NCBI RefSeq assembly: GCF_000648615.1
Contig: NZ_JFZC01000025.1
Location: 60,044 to 124,043 of the forward strand
Source of the DNA: Sporolactobacillus terrae DSM 11697
GTDB taxonomy: Bacteria > Bacillota > Bacilli > Bacillales > Sporolactobacillaceae
Length of the DNA stretch: 64,000 bases
Direction: 5' to 3'
A program made the position numbers and the translations under genes. Shown here piece by piece: positions 1-8,721 of this stretch (position 1 is the first letter of the stretch; every line of letters begins with the position of its first letter). The notes beneath the pieces are model-generated. The model had not been told where the DNA came from. It did not search any database and saw nothing but the letters and a program-made list of their open reading frames with translations.

Positions 1-1
1 T

Positions 2-2215
2 GATCCGGGGAGTACGCTTCAATGGCGCCAAGGGGGAGAGCAACATAAAATTGACCCGCTGATTGTGCATACCTTGCAGCAAGCGGCACGTACAAATGAT
101 TATAAATTGTATAAAGATTACGCAAATATGGTCGATCATGCACCCTTTTCAACGATCCGCAGTCTGCTCACTTTTGAGCGCGATCACAAACCGATTCCAC
201 TCGATGAAGTCGAACCGGTAGAAAAAATACTCAAGCGGTTTAAAACGGGAGCGATGTCCTACGGGTCGATCAGCAAAGAAGCTCATGAAGCAATGGCAAT
301 TGCCATGAATCGAATTGGAGGCAAGAGCAACAGTGGTGAAGGCGGCGAGGATGCAGAACGATTCACCCGCGATGAGAACGGCAATTGGCGCCGGAGTGCC
401 ATTAAACAAGTTGCTTCTGCACGATTCGGTGTAACCAGCTACTATTTATCAGAAGCGGATGAACTGCAAATTAAGATGGCGCAAGGCGCAAAGCCGGGCG
501 AAGGCGGGCAGCTTCCTGCCGGAAAGGTTTATCCGTGGATTGCCCGCACCCGTCATGCGACGACCGGTGTGGCCTTGATCTCACCGCCGCCGCATCATGA
601 TATTTATTCAATTGAAGATTTAGCACAGCTGATCTATGATCTAAAATCAAGTAATCCAAAAGCAAGAATCAGCGTCAAACTCGTGGCAAAAGGCGGAGTT
701 GGTACAATCGCTGCAGGTGTTGCCAAAGGCAAGGCTGATGTGATCTTAATTAGCGGTCATGACGGTGGAACAGGCGCAGCATCGAAAACAAGTATTAAGC
801 ATGCAGGTCTGCCTTGGGAAATCGGATTGGCAGAAGCACATCAAACCTTAATGAAAAACGGTCTTCGCGATCGCGTCCGCGTTGAAGCGGATGGGAAATT
901 AATGAGCGGCCGCGATGTTCTGATCGCAGCCTGCCTTGGTGCTGAAGAATTTGGCTTTGCAACCGCACCACTTGTTGTGCTCGGCTGTGTTATGATGCGT
1001 GCTTGTCACTTGGATTCGTGTCCGGTCGGCATTGCGACACAGAACCCGGAACTGCGCAAGAATTTTATGGGCAGTCCGGAGCATATTGTTCATTTTATGA
1101 CCTTTATCGCCCGCGATATTCGCGAGCAGTTGGCGGATCTTGGTTATCGTTCACTGGATGAGGTCATCGGTCAGGCGCATCTTCTAAGGATCAAAAAAGA
1201 AGTGCACAATCACTGGAAAGCACGTACTTTGGATCTGTCCGACCTGCTCTATCAAGCGGAAAGCGATGTATCGAAACGATTCTTCGCGCGCGCCCAGGAA
1301 CATCATGTTGATCGACGCTTCGATGAACGCAATCTGGTCGCAACCTGCTTACCAACGATTGAAAATAAGAAACCGATCCAATTGGTATATAAGTTGAGAA
1401 ACTCAGATCGAACCGTTGGCTCAACGCTTGGTTACTTCATCTCGCGCTCTACCAGTGGCAAGGGGCTTCCGGAAGACACGATCACCCTTTCATTTACTGG
1501 GAGTGCGGGACAGAGTTTCGCTGCGTTTCTCCCAAAAGGTGTAACCATGATTTTAACCGGTGATGCGAATGATTATGTTGGCAAAGGATTGTCCGGCGGT
1601 AAAGTCATCATCAAGTCAGAAGAAATTATTGGTGTCGATACAGACTCCCAAGCAATGATGGGAAATGTGGCGCTTTTTGGAGCAACCAGTGGTGAAGCCT
1701 ATGTACGCGGTACTGCAGGAGGACGCTTCTGCGTGCGCAACAGTGGGGCAAAGGCTGTTGTTGAAGGTGTCGGTGAAAATGGATGCGAGTATATGACCGG
1801 CGGTAAAGTTGTCGTGCTCGGTTCGATTGGGCGTAATTTTGCGGCTGGCATGTCGGGCGGTATTGCTTACATTCTTCCTGATGGTGCACCAGATCAAACG
1901 ATTCATCGGATTAACAAGGAAATGGTGAATATTGAGCCGCTTACCGACCAAAAGGAACAAACAGAGGTTTATGAATTGATTAAGAACCACCTCGATCACA
2001 CCGGAAGTCCAAAGGCAGAACAGGCGCTCATAAACTGGAAAATGTCCATTCAAAGGATCATCAAAATAATCCCGCGCGATTATGAAGCGATACTTGAACA
2101 AATCGAGCGATATGAAGCACAAGGCTTAGATGCTGAACAGGCTAAGGAAGAGGCGTTTTATTTGAAGAAAGAAGGAAAATTAAGCGTCCGTACTTCCACA
2201 TATCTCACGGTTTAA
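2..2215 (+). CDS. gltB: glutamate synthase (NADPH) large subunit, 3' part
   Basis: This is the C-terminal half (about 737 residues) of the glutamate synthase alpha subunit, which makes two glutamates from glutamine and 2-oxoglutarate. The frame is open from base 2, so the gene begins outside the window; a GTG at 65 is internal, not a start. The FMN/2-oxoglutarate domain is visible (GAMSYGSISKEAHEA, then GGKSNSGEGGED), as are the three cysteines of the 3Fe-4S cluster (codons at 986, 1004 and 1019, in CVMMRACHLDSCPVG). The C-terminal GXGXG beta-helix follows (GLSGGKVIIKS, GATSGEAYVRGTAGG). The amidotransferase half is missing from view. gltD follows after 54 bp, so the two are surely one operon. 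Some Bacillus annotations call this gene gltA. Confidence 0.96.
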   Translation, partial: DPGSTLQWRQGGEQHKIDPLIVHTLQQAARTNDYKLYKDYANMVDHAPFSTIRSLLTFERDHKPIPLDEVEPVEKILKRFKTGAMSYGSISKEAHEAMAIAMNRIGGKSNSGEGGEDAERFTRDENGNWRRSAIKQVASARFGVTSYYLSEADELQIKMAQGAKPGEGGQLPAGKVYPWIARTRHATTGVALISPPPHHDIYSIEDLAQLIYDLKSSNPKARISVKLVAKGGVGTIAAGVAKGKADVILISGHDGGTGAASKTSIKHAGLPWEIGLAEAHQTLMKNGLRDRVRVEADGKLMSGRDVLIAACLGAEEFGFATAPLVVLGCVMMRACHLDSCPVGIATQNPELRKNFMGSPEHIVHFMTFIARDIREQLADLGYRSLDEVIGQAHLLRIKKEVHNHWKARTLDLSDLLYQAESDVSKRFFARAQEHHVDRRFDERNLVATCLPTIENKKPIQLVYKLRNSDRTVGSTLGYFISRSTSGKGLPEDTITLSFTGSAGQSFAAFLPKGVTMILTGDANDYVGKGLSGGKVIIKSEEIIGVDTDSQAMMGNVALFGATSGEAYVRGTAGGRFCVRNSGAKAVVEGVGENGCEYMTGGKVVVLGSIGRNFAAGMSGGIAYILPDGAPDQTIHRINKEMVNIEPLTDQKEQTEVYELIKNHLDHTGSPKAEQALINWKMSIQRIIKIIPRDYEAILEQIERYEAQGLDAEQAKEEAFYLKKEGKLSVRTSTYLTV

Positions 2216-2269
2216 AGATACGAGCGAATTGATGCTACGGATAAATTTTGAAAGGATGGAGTGGACACC

Positions 2270-3730
2270 ATGGGACAATTAATGGGTTTCATGAATATAG
2301 AGAAAAAAAATCAAAGCGAACGCAAAACGGTTGAGCGTGTTCGTGACTGGAACGAATATAAGATTCCGTTAAGGGAAAAAGAAGTGAAAAAGCAGGCGGC
2401 GCGATGTATGGATTGCGGGACTCCGTATTGCCAAATCGGCACGATGATTAATCGAGGAACAACCGGATGCCCAATCCACAACCTGATTCCGGAATGGAAT
2501 GATCTCGTTTATCATGGCTTGTGGAAGGAAGCTTATGAACGTTTGGCTAAGACAAATAACTTTCCTGAATTTACTTCAAGAGCTTGTCCTGCGCCATGTG
2601 AAGGTTCCTGCACTGCAGGTTTTGTCAGCGATTCGGTTTCCATTAAATCAATTGAGCGGGCAATTATTGACCGCGCCTTTGAAGAAGGCTGGATCGTACC
2701 CAAGCCGCCGAAACGGCGTACCGGAAAGAAGATCGCTGTGATTGGATCCGGACCGGCCGGTCTCGCTTGCGCCGATCAGCTGAATAAGATTGGTCATGAG
2801 GTGACCGTTTTTGAACGTTCTGATCGTCCCGGCGGTTTGTTGATGTATGGCATTCCGAGCATGAAGATTGAGAAGGATGTTGTTGATCGTCGTGTGCAGC
2901 TATTGAAAGACGAAGGGATTCATTTTGAAACGAATGCAAATGTTGGAAATACAATCAGTGTGGCTTCGTTAAAAGAAGCGTATAGCGCAGTGATTCTTTG
3001 CACGGGCGCCGGCAAGCATCGCGAAGTTTCGCTCGAAGGCAGAGCCTTGAAAGGTATTTCTCCAGCTATGGACTATTTGATAGCGAGCAACCGCAACCAG
3101 CTCTATGGGGAACCACTGGCCGATGATTTTGATGCCAAAGGTAAAAATGTGATCGTGATTGGCGGTGGAGATACCGGTGAGGACTGCGTGGCTACCGCGA
3201 TTCGTCAAGGTTGCAAAAGTGTCGTTCAGTTTGGCAAACACGGTAAACTGCCTGCAAAACGTGCTGAAAACAATCCTTGGCCGGAACACCCGAATGTTTT
3301 TTCTGTGGACTATGCATACAAAGAGGCTGAAGAAGTACTCGGCAATGATCCACGTGAATACTATGTGGAGACGAAAAAATTTGTGGGCAACGATAACGGT
3401 CATGTGAAAGAGCTACTTACAGGCTCCTTTAAAAAAGATGCAAAGGATACAGATGATCATAAAACATGGGACGCGGATCTTGTACTCATTGCAATTGGAT
3501 TCCAAGGCGCGGAGGATCAAGTCTTTGACGCATTTGATGTAAAACGGGATTCATCCGGACGCGTGATTGAGGCAGACACGATTCGTTATCAGACAAGTAA
3601 AGACGGTATTTTTGCTGCGGGCGATGCGCGCAGAGGTGCCAGCCTGATCGTCTGGGCAATCGAAGAAGGACGTCGCGCAGCCGCCGCTGTTGATCTGTAC
3701 TTGGACAAGAAACTGTCCGTACTAAACTAA
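2270..3730 (+). CDS. gltD: glutamate synthase (NADPH) small subunit
   Basis: The 486-residue beta subunit takes electrons from NADPH and passes them through FAD and 4Fe-4S clusters to GltB. The N-terminal cluster-binding cysteines are clear: CMDCGTPYC, GCPIHNLIPEW and RACPAPCEGSC. They are followed by an FAD Rossmann motif (VIGSGPAGLACADQL) and a second nucleotide site (VIVIGGGDTGEDC). I chose ATG 2270, because GGATGGAG lies at a normal distance from it and MGQLMGFM matches the family N-terminus; an in-frame GTG at 2261 sits too close to the ribosome site. The length is typical. No strong terminator is seen until the repeat-associated hairpin at 3880. Confidence 0.96.
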   Translation: MGQLMGFMNIEKKNQSERKTVERVRDWNEYKIPLREKEVKKQAARCMDCGTPYCQIGTMINRGTTGCPIHNLIPEWNDLVYHGLWKEAYERLAKTNNFPEFTSRACPAPCEGSCTAGFVSDSVSIKSIERAIIDRAFEEGWIVPKPPKRRTGKKIAVIGSGPAGLACADQLNKIGHEVTVFERSDRPGGLLMYGIPSMKIEKDVVDRRVQLLKDEGIHFETNANVGNTISVASLKEAYSAVILCTGAGKHREVSLEGRALKGISPAMDYLIASNRNQLYGEPLADDFDAKGKNVIVIGGGDTGEDCVATAIRQGCKSVVQFGKHGKLPAKRAENNPWPEHPNVFSVDYAYKEAEEVLGNDPREYYVETKKFVGNDNGHVKELLTGSFKKDAKDTDDHKTWDADLVLIAIGFQGAEDQVFDAFDVKRDSSGRVIEADTIRYQTSKDGIFAAGDARRGASLIVWAIEEGRRAAAAVDLYLDKKLSVLN

Positions 3731-3756
3731 ACGAATGAGCAAGCGTATGATGCAAG

Positions 3757-3879
3757 CGGCCGTTCTAAAAGGGTGTTGGATTTATAGTGCGCTCCGATTG
3801 CTCGCATCAACTGATCGCGACCGCGGGCGATTCAGAAGCGCGCATCTTCGTGCTTAATCCCAAAAATAGATGTTTTTTT
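3757..3879. repeat. dispersed intergenic repeat family A, copy 1
   Basis: This non-coding stretch after gltD shares long blocks with 34852-35046. Shared pieces include CTCCGATTGCTCGCATCAAC, a CGCGGGCGAT / CGCGGACGAT block, CGCGCATCTTCG and a T-rich end leading into the same type of terminator. The second copy carries about 80 bp of extra internal sequence. No coding capacity is seen. Its placement directly before a terminator hairpin is the same in both copies, which suggests that repeat and terminator spread as one unit. Confidence 0.7.
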
Positions 3880-3926
3880 AAGGGTGTCTCAAAAGTCAAT
3901 TGACCTTTGAGACACCTTCTTTTTTG
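3880..3926 (+). terminator. terminator of the gltBD operon
   Basis: The inverted repeat AGGTGTCTCAAA / TTTGAGACACCT has GTCAATTGAC at its centre and is followed by a T run. Nearly the same hairpin closes nrdF (11839) and yutF (35047). Confidence 0.85.
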
Positions 3927-4231
3927 CAGGATAAGGAAGTGTAAGATTTTACCCATCCTCAAACCAATAGACCAGTATCTTGACTAAAAATCAAAGCGTA
4001 GGTGCTCTGGCGCCAGCGGGATCAGCGTGCCAGAGACCCCGCAGATTCCTGCCCTGTCTGAGGAGGCTCGCGGTGCGCCCGTGGCAAGCGAGTAACCGAA
4101 GCGTCAACAAGGTGATGAATCAAAACCGCGTACAGAGCAAAATGAACTTTCGCTATTGTAAAAGGAACTTCTGCTAAGGGCGTGCACATCCTGTGCACAA
4201 CGCAGAAGTCACCGCGTCCTGCGGAAGTCGC
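3927..4231. repeat. dispersed intergenic repeat family B, copy 1
   Basis: This repeat follows the gltBD terminator. It has the blocks that recur in the other B copies: a GTAAGATTTTACC-like start, CAATAGACCAGTATCTTGAC, AATCAAAGCG, TGGCGCCAGCGGGATC, CAAGCGAGTAACCGAAGCG (4085-4103) and a GCGTCCTGCGGAAG-like end. A reading frame at 3980-4177 falls inside it and is not considered a gene. Confidence 0.75.
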
Positions 4232-4352
4232 AACGTAAATTTATTATGAAGAATTTAATTGGATTCTCATATACAATGAAATATGCCGTATAATAAATAC
4301 TAAGTGCTAAAAAAATGGAAATAGAGAACATGTGAGTTGTGGGGTGAGGACG

Positions 4353-5870
4353 ATGGCGAATCATAAACTCTTCGCTTCGATTACGGTTGGGCTGCAGACA
4401 CTGGTACTAAAGATTGCCGATTTGACAAAAATGTCGCTTGTTGACTATGTGAAGGCTGACGTTTCGATTGGGGCAGATATCTACAATCATCAAATGATCG
4501 AATTCAATACGGTTGATCAGGCTTGCCGTCAATTAGCAGGTTTTGTACAAATCATGAATGATTACGGCGTTAGAGAATATCGTGCGGTCGCGGCAAGTTC
4601 CGTCAAAGAAGCACGCAACGCAGAGTATATTAAAGAACAAATTCGGATTAAAACGGGATTAAATCTCACATGGCTAGCGAATGCTGAGGAACGTTTTTTA
4701 CATAATCAGGCGGTTGCCTATAATTCGGATCGATTTAATGAACTCATCCAAAAAGGAACAATGCTGATTGACATTGGTTCAGGGAGCATGCAGCTGACGG
4801 TATATAATGCAGGTCATTTTGTTTTTTCACGGAATATTAAGCTTGGACCGCTGCGTATTCGCGAACTGCTCGGCGATCTCGAAAGTAAAACAGGCGATTA
4901 TGTAGAAATTATGGAAGATTATATCCGCAGCAAAGTTGACGGGTACCATCAGTTCGCACCTAAAGAGGTTAAAGTACAAAAGTTCGTGCTTGTTGGTACA
5001 GAACTGCGCTCGTTTAAACATATGTTTCTGGGCGGCCGTATCGATACGTTAACGAGGGAACGTTTTGTTGAACTCTATCGCCATATTCTGAAGATTCCCC
5101 CCCAAATTCTTGCGAAGGAATATAAAGTTCCCTTTGAATCGGCAACACAATTGCTGCCTTCGGTGATGATCTTGAAAAAGACGCTTGAGCTTACCGGTGC
5201 AAAAAGTATTATTTTGTCCGAAGCTGATCTAGCTGATGGACTGATTGTGCATGAACTGCTTGAGATGCGCAAAAAGGTGCTGGATCATTCGTTTACAGAG
5301 GATATCATTGTATCCGCACGCAATATTGCGGATCGCTACAATTGCGATCCAAAGCACATTATGGTCGTTGAACGTTTTGCGCTGCACCTGTTTGATCGTT
5401 TGCGCCGGCTTCATGGACTGGACAAGCGGGACAGGCTATTGCTTCAGCTTGCGGCAATTCTGCAGGACACCGGAAGTTATATTGATATGAATGCGCATTA
5501 TGTGCATTCCTATTACATCATCCAATCATCTGAGATTATCGGCATTTCAGAACTGGAACGCGATCTTGTTGCCACGATTGCCCGTTATCATAGTGCTGAA
5601 ACGCCTTCTATTAATAACACAGCTTTTCGTAAGCTGCCGGAGTCAAGCAGGCTGGCTGCTGCAAAACTTGCTGCGCTGCTTCGTATTGCGGATGCACTTG
5701 ATGACAGCAGGCAGCAGAAGGTAGAACGGATTGCCGTATCACTGAAAAAGGATCAAGTGACGATCACGGCGCGCTCTGATGATGATCTCTCGCTTGAAAA
5801 GCAGACGTTTAATGATAAGTCAGCCTATTTTGAAGAAGTTTTTGGGTTGAAACCGATTTTAAGAGGGTAG
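4353..5870 (+). CDS. ppx: exopolyphosphatase (Ppx/GppA family)
   Basis: This 505-residue protein is predicted to remove terminal phosphates from polyphosphate in the cytoplasm. The N-terminal half shows the ASKHA-fold ATPase-like pattern (SITVGLQTLVLKIADL, later LIDIGSGSMQLTVY as the phosphate loop). The C-terminal part is an HD-like helical domain. There the usual LHD/LHE motif reads AAILQDTGSYID, so the first His is Gln, while a later AHYVHSYY pair of His remains. ATG 4353 is chosen because GGGTGAGGA precedes it; a GTG at 4332 is less well placed. ppk starts 9 bp after the stop, so the pair should be co-transcribed and balance polyphosphate breakdown and synthesis. A TATAAT at 4289-4294 may be the -10 box. 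Confidence 0.9.
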   Translation: MANHKLFASITVGLQTLVLKIADLTKMSLVDYVKADVSIGADIYNHQMIEFNTVDQACRQLAGFVQIMNDYGVREYRAVAASSVKEARNAEYIKEQIRIKTGLNLTWLANAEERFLHNQAVAYNSDRFNELIQKGTMLIDIGSGSMQLTVYNAGHFVFSRNIKLGPLRIRELLGDLESKTGDYVEIMEDYIRSKVDGYHQFAPKEVKVQKFVLVGTELRSFKHMFLGGRIDTLTRERFVELYRHILKIPPQILAKEYKVPFESATQLLPSVMILKKTLELTGAKSIILSEADLADGLIVHELLEMRKKVLDHSFTEDIIVSARNIADRYNCDPKHIMVVERFALHLFDRLRRLHGLDKRDRLLLQLAAILQDTGSYIDMNAHYVHSYYIIQSSEIIGISELERDLVATIARYHSAETPSINNTAFRKLPESSRLAAAKLAALLRIADALDDSRQQKVERIAVSLKKDQVTITARSDDDLSLEKQTFNDKSAYFEEVFGLKPILRG

Positions 5871-5879
5871 GTGGTTGTC

Positions 5880-8021
5880 ATGGAACAGTTCGATCGACAG
5901 GAGTACTTCAGCAATCGCGAACTGAGCTGGTTGCTTTTTAATGAGCGGGTTCTTGAGGAAGCAAGAGACAAAGATAATCCGCTGCTTGAACGGGTAAAGT
6001 TTTTGTCGATCACCGCAAGCAATCTAGACGAATTCTTTATGGTACGGGTGGCATCATTAATTGACATGGTTAACGTTGGCTATGATAAACCGGATCCTTC
6101 CGGAATGAAGCCGGAACAGCAGCTTGCTGCAATCAGTACAGCTGCCCACCATATGATTGCCCAACAGTATACCACGTATAATCGGATGCTGAAGAAGCTC
6201 CTTGATGAGAAAAATATTCATATTCTGGACGTCGATGAATTGGCGCAAAAACAACTCGATTTTATCGACCATTACTTCAACCGTGAAGTTTATCCGGTTC
6301 TGACACCGATGGCCGTCGATTCGTCACGCCCGTTTCCGCTGATCTTGAATAAAAGCATTAATATCGCTGCATTCATTCATAAAAAGAACAGTCAAATCCA
6401 GCATCGTGAGTTTGTCACGGTACAGGTTCCAAATGTTCTACCGCGCGTTGTCAAACTGCCGGATCAAGAGGGACATACCAGTTTCATTCTGCTAGAAAAC
6501 ATTATTCGCCGACATTTGCATCAGCTGTTTGTCGGCTTTGATGTCATTGAATCGGCGTGTTACAGAGTTATTCGTGATATGGATCTGGAGGTTGATGAGG
6601 AGGATACGGAAGATCTGCTTAAGGAAATTGAGAAGCAGCTCCGTTTGCGTGAGCGCGGCAATGTGATTCATCTTGATGTCGAGGCAGGAATCAGTGACCG
6701 CTTAATCGCTAAATTATTCGACCGTCTTTCCGTGAGTCAAGAAAATGTCTATCGCGTAAACGGACCGATTGATTTAACTTTTCTTTCCAAATTAGTGGGA
6801 AAAATTGAAGCACCCGGCGATATGGTCTATTCAGCGAATCGCCCATTTATTCAGTACGAATTGCTTGAGCATTCGATCTTTGATGCGATGCGCGCGGGAG
6901 ACATTTTTCTTCACCATCCGTATGAATCCTTTGATCCGGTGATCGAATTGATTCGCCAAGCTTCAAGGGATCCGCAGGTGCTGGCAATTAAAATGACGCT
7001 CTACCGCGTATCAGGGCATTCTCCGATCATCCGTTATTTGGAAAAAGCTGCTGAAAATGGCAAACAGGTAACGGTACTGGTTGAGCTGAAAGCACGTTTT
7101 GATGAAGAAAATAACATTAACTGGGCACAGAAATTGGAGAAAACGGGATGTCATGTTATTTACGGACTTGTTGGTCTGAAAACTCACTGCAAAATGGCGC
7201 TTGTCGTCAGACGCGAAGAAAACGGGATTAAGCGTTACATGCATTTTGGAACGGGAAACTATAATGATATTACCGCTCACTTTTATACAGATATGGGTCT
7301 TCTGACTTGCAATGAGCAGATGGGGATTGATGCATCCAACGTATTCAACATGCTCTCCGGCTATTCAGAACCGCCTTATTTCCATAAATTAGTCATGGCA
7401 CCACTTTGGTTGCGCGATACCTTGATGGATTTGATTGATAATGAAATTAAAAATGCACAGGACGGTAAACCAGCATTTATTCGCGCTAAAATGAATGCTT
7501 TGTCTGATGAAGGGATGATTAAGGCCATGTACCGCGCTTCAGCAGCCGGTGTGAAGATTCAACTGATCATCCGCGGCATCTGCTGCCTGCGCACAGGGAT
7601 TCCCGGCGTCAGTGAGAATATTGACGTACATTCGATTGTCGGCCGTTACCTGGAGCATAGCAGGATCTATATGTTCGGTAACGGCGGCGATACACTTGTG
7701 TATCTGGCCAGTGCTGACTTGATGCCTCGAAATTTAAATCGACGCGTTGAATTAATGTTTCCGATTGAGAATGCAAAGATCAAAAAGACCATCATCGATT
7801 TGTTTGATTTGATGATGCGCGACAATATCAAAACGCGCGTTCTAGGAAGCGATAATCACTATGAAAAAACGGATCGACGCGGAAAAATCCCCTTTAATGT
7901 TCAGGAGTACTTGGCAAAGATGGCGGCGCAGCGAACGATTCGCCGTGAGGATTCATTACGTGAACGGCGGACCTTTACTCCAATCAAGGGGAACGAAGAT
8001 TCACAGAATCCGGATCATTGA
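5880..8021 (+). CDS. ppk: polyphosphate kinase 1
   Basis: This 713-residue enzyme transfers the ATP gamma-phosphate reversibly onto polyphosphate. The N-terminus (YFSNRELSWLLFNERVLEEA) is the typical PPK1 opening. Two phospholipase-D-like halves follow. The phosphorylated His lies in GLKTHCKMALVVRRE at about residue 436, and the second half has YMFGNGGDTLVYLASADLM and RNLNRRVELMFPI. ATG 5880 is preferred over a GTG that directly follows the ppx stop, because GAGGGTAGG fits it. The length is normal for the family. It is operonic with ppx. Confidence 0.95.
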   Translation: MEQFDRQEYFSNRELSWLLFNERVLEEARDKDNPLLERVKFLSITASNLDEFFMVRVASLIDMVNVGYDKPDPSGMKPEQQLAAISTAAHHMIAQQYTTYNRMLKKLLDEKNIHILDVDELAQKQLDFIDHYFNREVYPVLTPMAVDSSRPFPLILNKSINIAAFIHKKNSQIQHREFVTVQVPNVLPRVVKLPDQEGHTSFILLENIIRRHLHQLFVGFDVIESACYRVIRDMDLEVDEEDTEDLLKEIEKQLRLRERGNVIHLDVEAGISDRLIAKLFDRLSVSQENVYRVNGPIDLTFLSKLVGKIEAPGDMVYSANRPFIQYELLEHSIFDAMRAGDIFLHHPYESFDPVIELIRQASRDPQVLAIKMTLYRVSGHSPIIRYLEKAAENGKQVTVLVELKARFDEENNINWAQKLEKTGCHVIYGLVGLKTHCKMALVVRREENGIKRYMHFGTGNYNDITAHFYTDMGLLTCNEQMGIDASNVFNMLSGYSEPPYFHKLVMAPLWLRDTLMDLIDNEIKNAQDGKPAFIRAKMNALSDEGMIKAMYRASAAGVKIQLIIRGICCLRTGIPGVSENIDVHSIVGRYLEHSRIYMFGNGGDTLVYLASADLMPRNLNRRVELMFPIENAKIKKTIIDLFDLMMRDNIKTRVLGSDNHYEKTDRRGKIPFNVQEYLAKMAAQRTIRREDSLRERRTFTPIKGNEDSQNPDH

Positions 8022-8205
8022 TGGGGGACAACCGAAAAAATTTCTCGACAAATTTGGGGAGCCTTTTCCCCTTAAAACCGCGCATTTTCGAATGAAGTGA
8101 GCAGGCTCACGGTTTGATGCAGGAAGAGACATATTGAAACGCATCGGAACATGGCTTATGATAAAAGATAGTTTTTAAAAAACAGGATCAGACCTGATCA
8201 ATCAG

Positions 8206-8273
8206 CCACAATATATTCTGGTATAAAATCGTTGAAATACCACAATATATTGTGGTATTGTATTTAATATAAT
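8206..8273 (+). promoter_or_regulatory. nrd promoter with two NrdR-type boxes
   Basis: Two similar 16-mers precede nrdI: CCACAATATATTCTGG (8206-8221) and the perfect palindrome CCACAATATATTGTGG (8240-8255), 34 bp apart start to start. Both match the NrdR box form (ACAnWATATnTTGT). A TATAAT at 8268-8273, or TTGAAA (8232) with TATTGT (8256), can act as core promoter, so the second box overlaps or abuts it. Binding of ATP/dATP-loaded NrdR would repress the operon. The gene for NrdR is not in this window. Confidence 0.75.
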
Positions 8274-8337
8274 ACAGTATGTAGTAAAATGATGTGGTTC
8301 TTCATTTTCATTACATAGTAAAGGAGATGCGCCCGAA

Positions 8338-8721
8338 TTGCTGATTTTATACGAAACCATGACGGGGAATGTCAAACGATTTCTTGGCAAGACCGGCCTA
8401 TCTCACCAGCCAATCAGCAGTGTGGACCGTGTTCAGGAACCGTTTGTGCTCGTCACGAATACAATCGGTTTCGGTGACGCTCCGGAAACCGTTAAGGCGT
8501 TTTTAATGAAAAACGGAAATTATCTCGTTGCGGTCGCTGCTAGCGGAAACAGGAACTGGGGGCATAATTTTGCTCATGCGGCAGATGTTGTATCGAAAAG
8601 CTACCATGTTCCTATTCTATATAAGTTTGAACTGGGCGGCACAGCAGAAGATGTCGCGGAATTTCAAGAAAGGGTGAAGGCACTTGCCGAACGAAGCGAT
8701 CAAATCAAAGTCCTATACTGA
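8338..8721 (+). CDS. nrdI: class Ib RNR flavodoxin-like protein NrdI
   Basis: This 127-residue flavoprotein supplies the oxidant that builds the dimanganese-tyrosyl cofactor of NrdF. It starts at TTG 8338 with AAGGAGA 10 bp upstream. The opening LILYETMTGNVKRF is the FMN phosphate-binding loop, and NTIGFGDAPETVKAFL and NWGHNFAHAADVV are conserved family blocks. It overlaps nrdE by 38 bp, the usual compact nrdIEF arrangement. No nrdH (glutaredoxin-like) gene is seen nearby. Confidence 0.93.
   Translation: MLILYETMTGNVKRFLGKTGLSHQPISSVDRVQEPFVLVTNTIGFGDAPETVKAFLMKNGNYLVAVAASGNRNWGHNFAHAADVVSKSYHVPILYKFELGGTAEDVAEFQERVKALAERSDQIKVLY

Noticed and set aside
65..67. GTG as start of the glutamate synthase gene
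   Set aside because: The frame is open to base 2 and the upstream codons continue the GltB sequence (GGEQHKIDPLI), so the gene starts outside the window.
1616..2122. 168-codon minus-strand frame within gltB
   Set aside because: It is a shadow of gltB; it has no ribosome site and a random composition.
3980..4177. 65-codon reading frame
   Set aside because: It lies fully within repeat B and its product has no plausible start site or family pattern.
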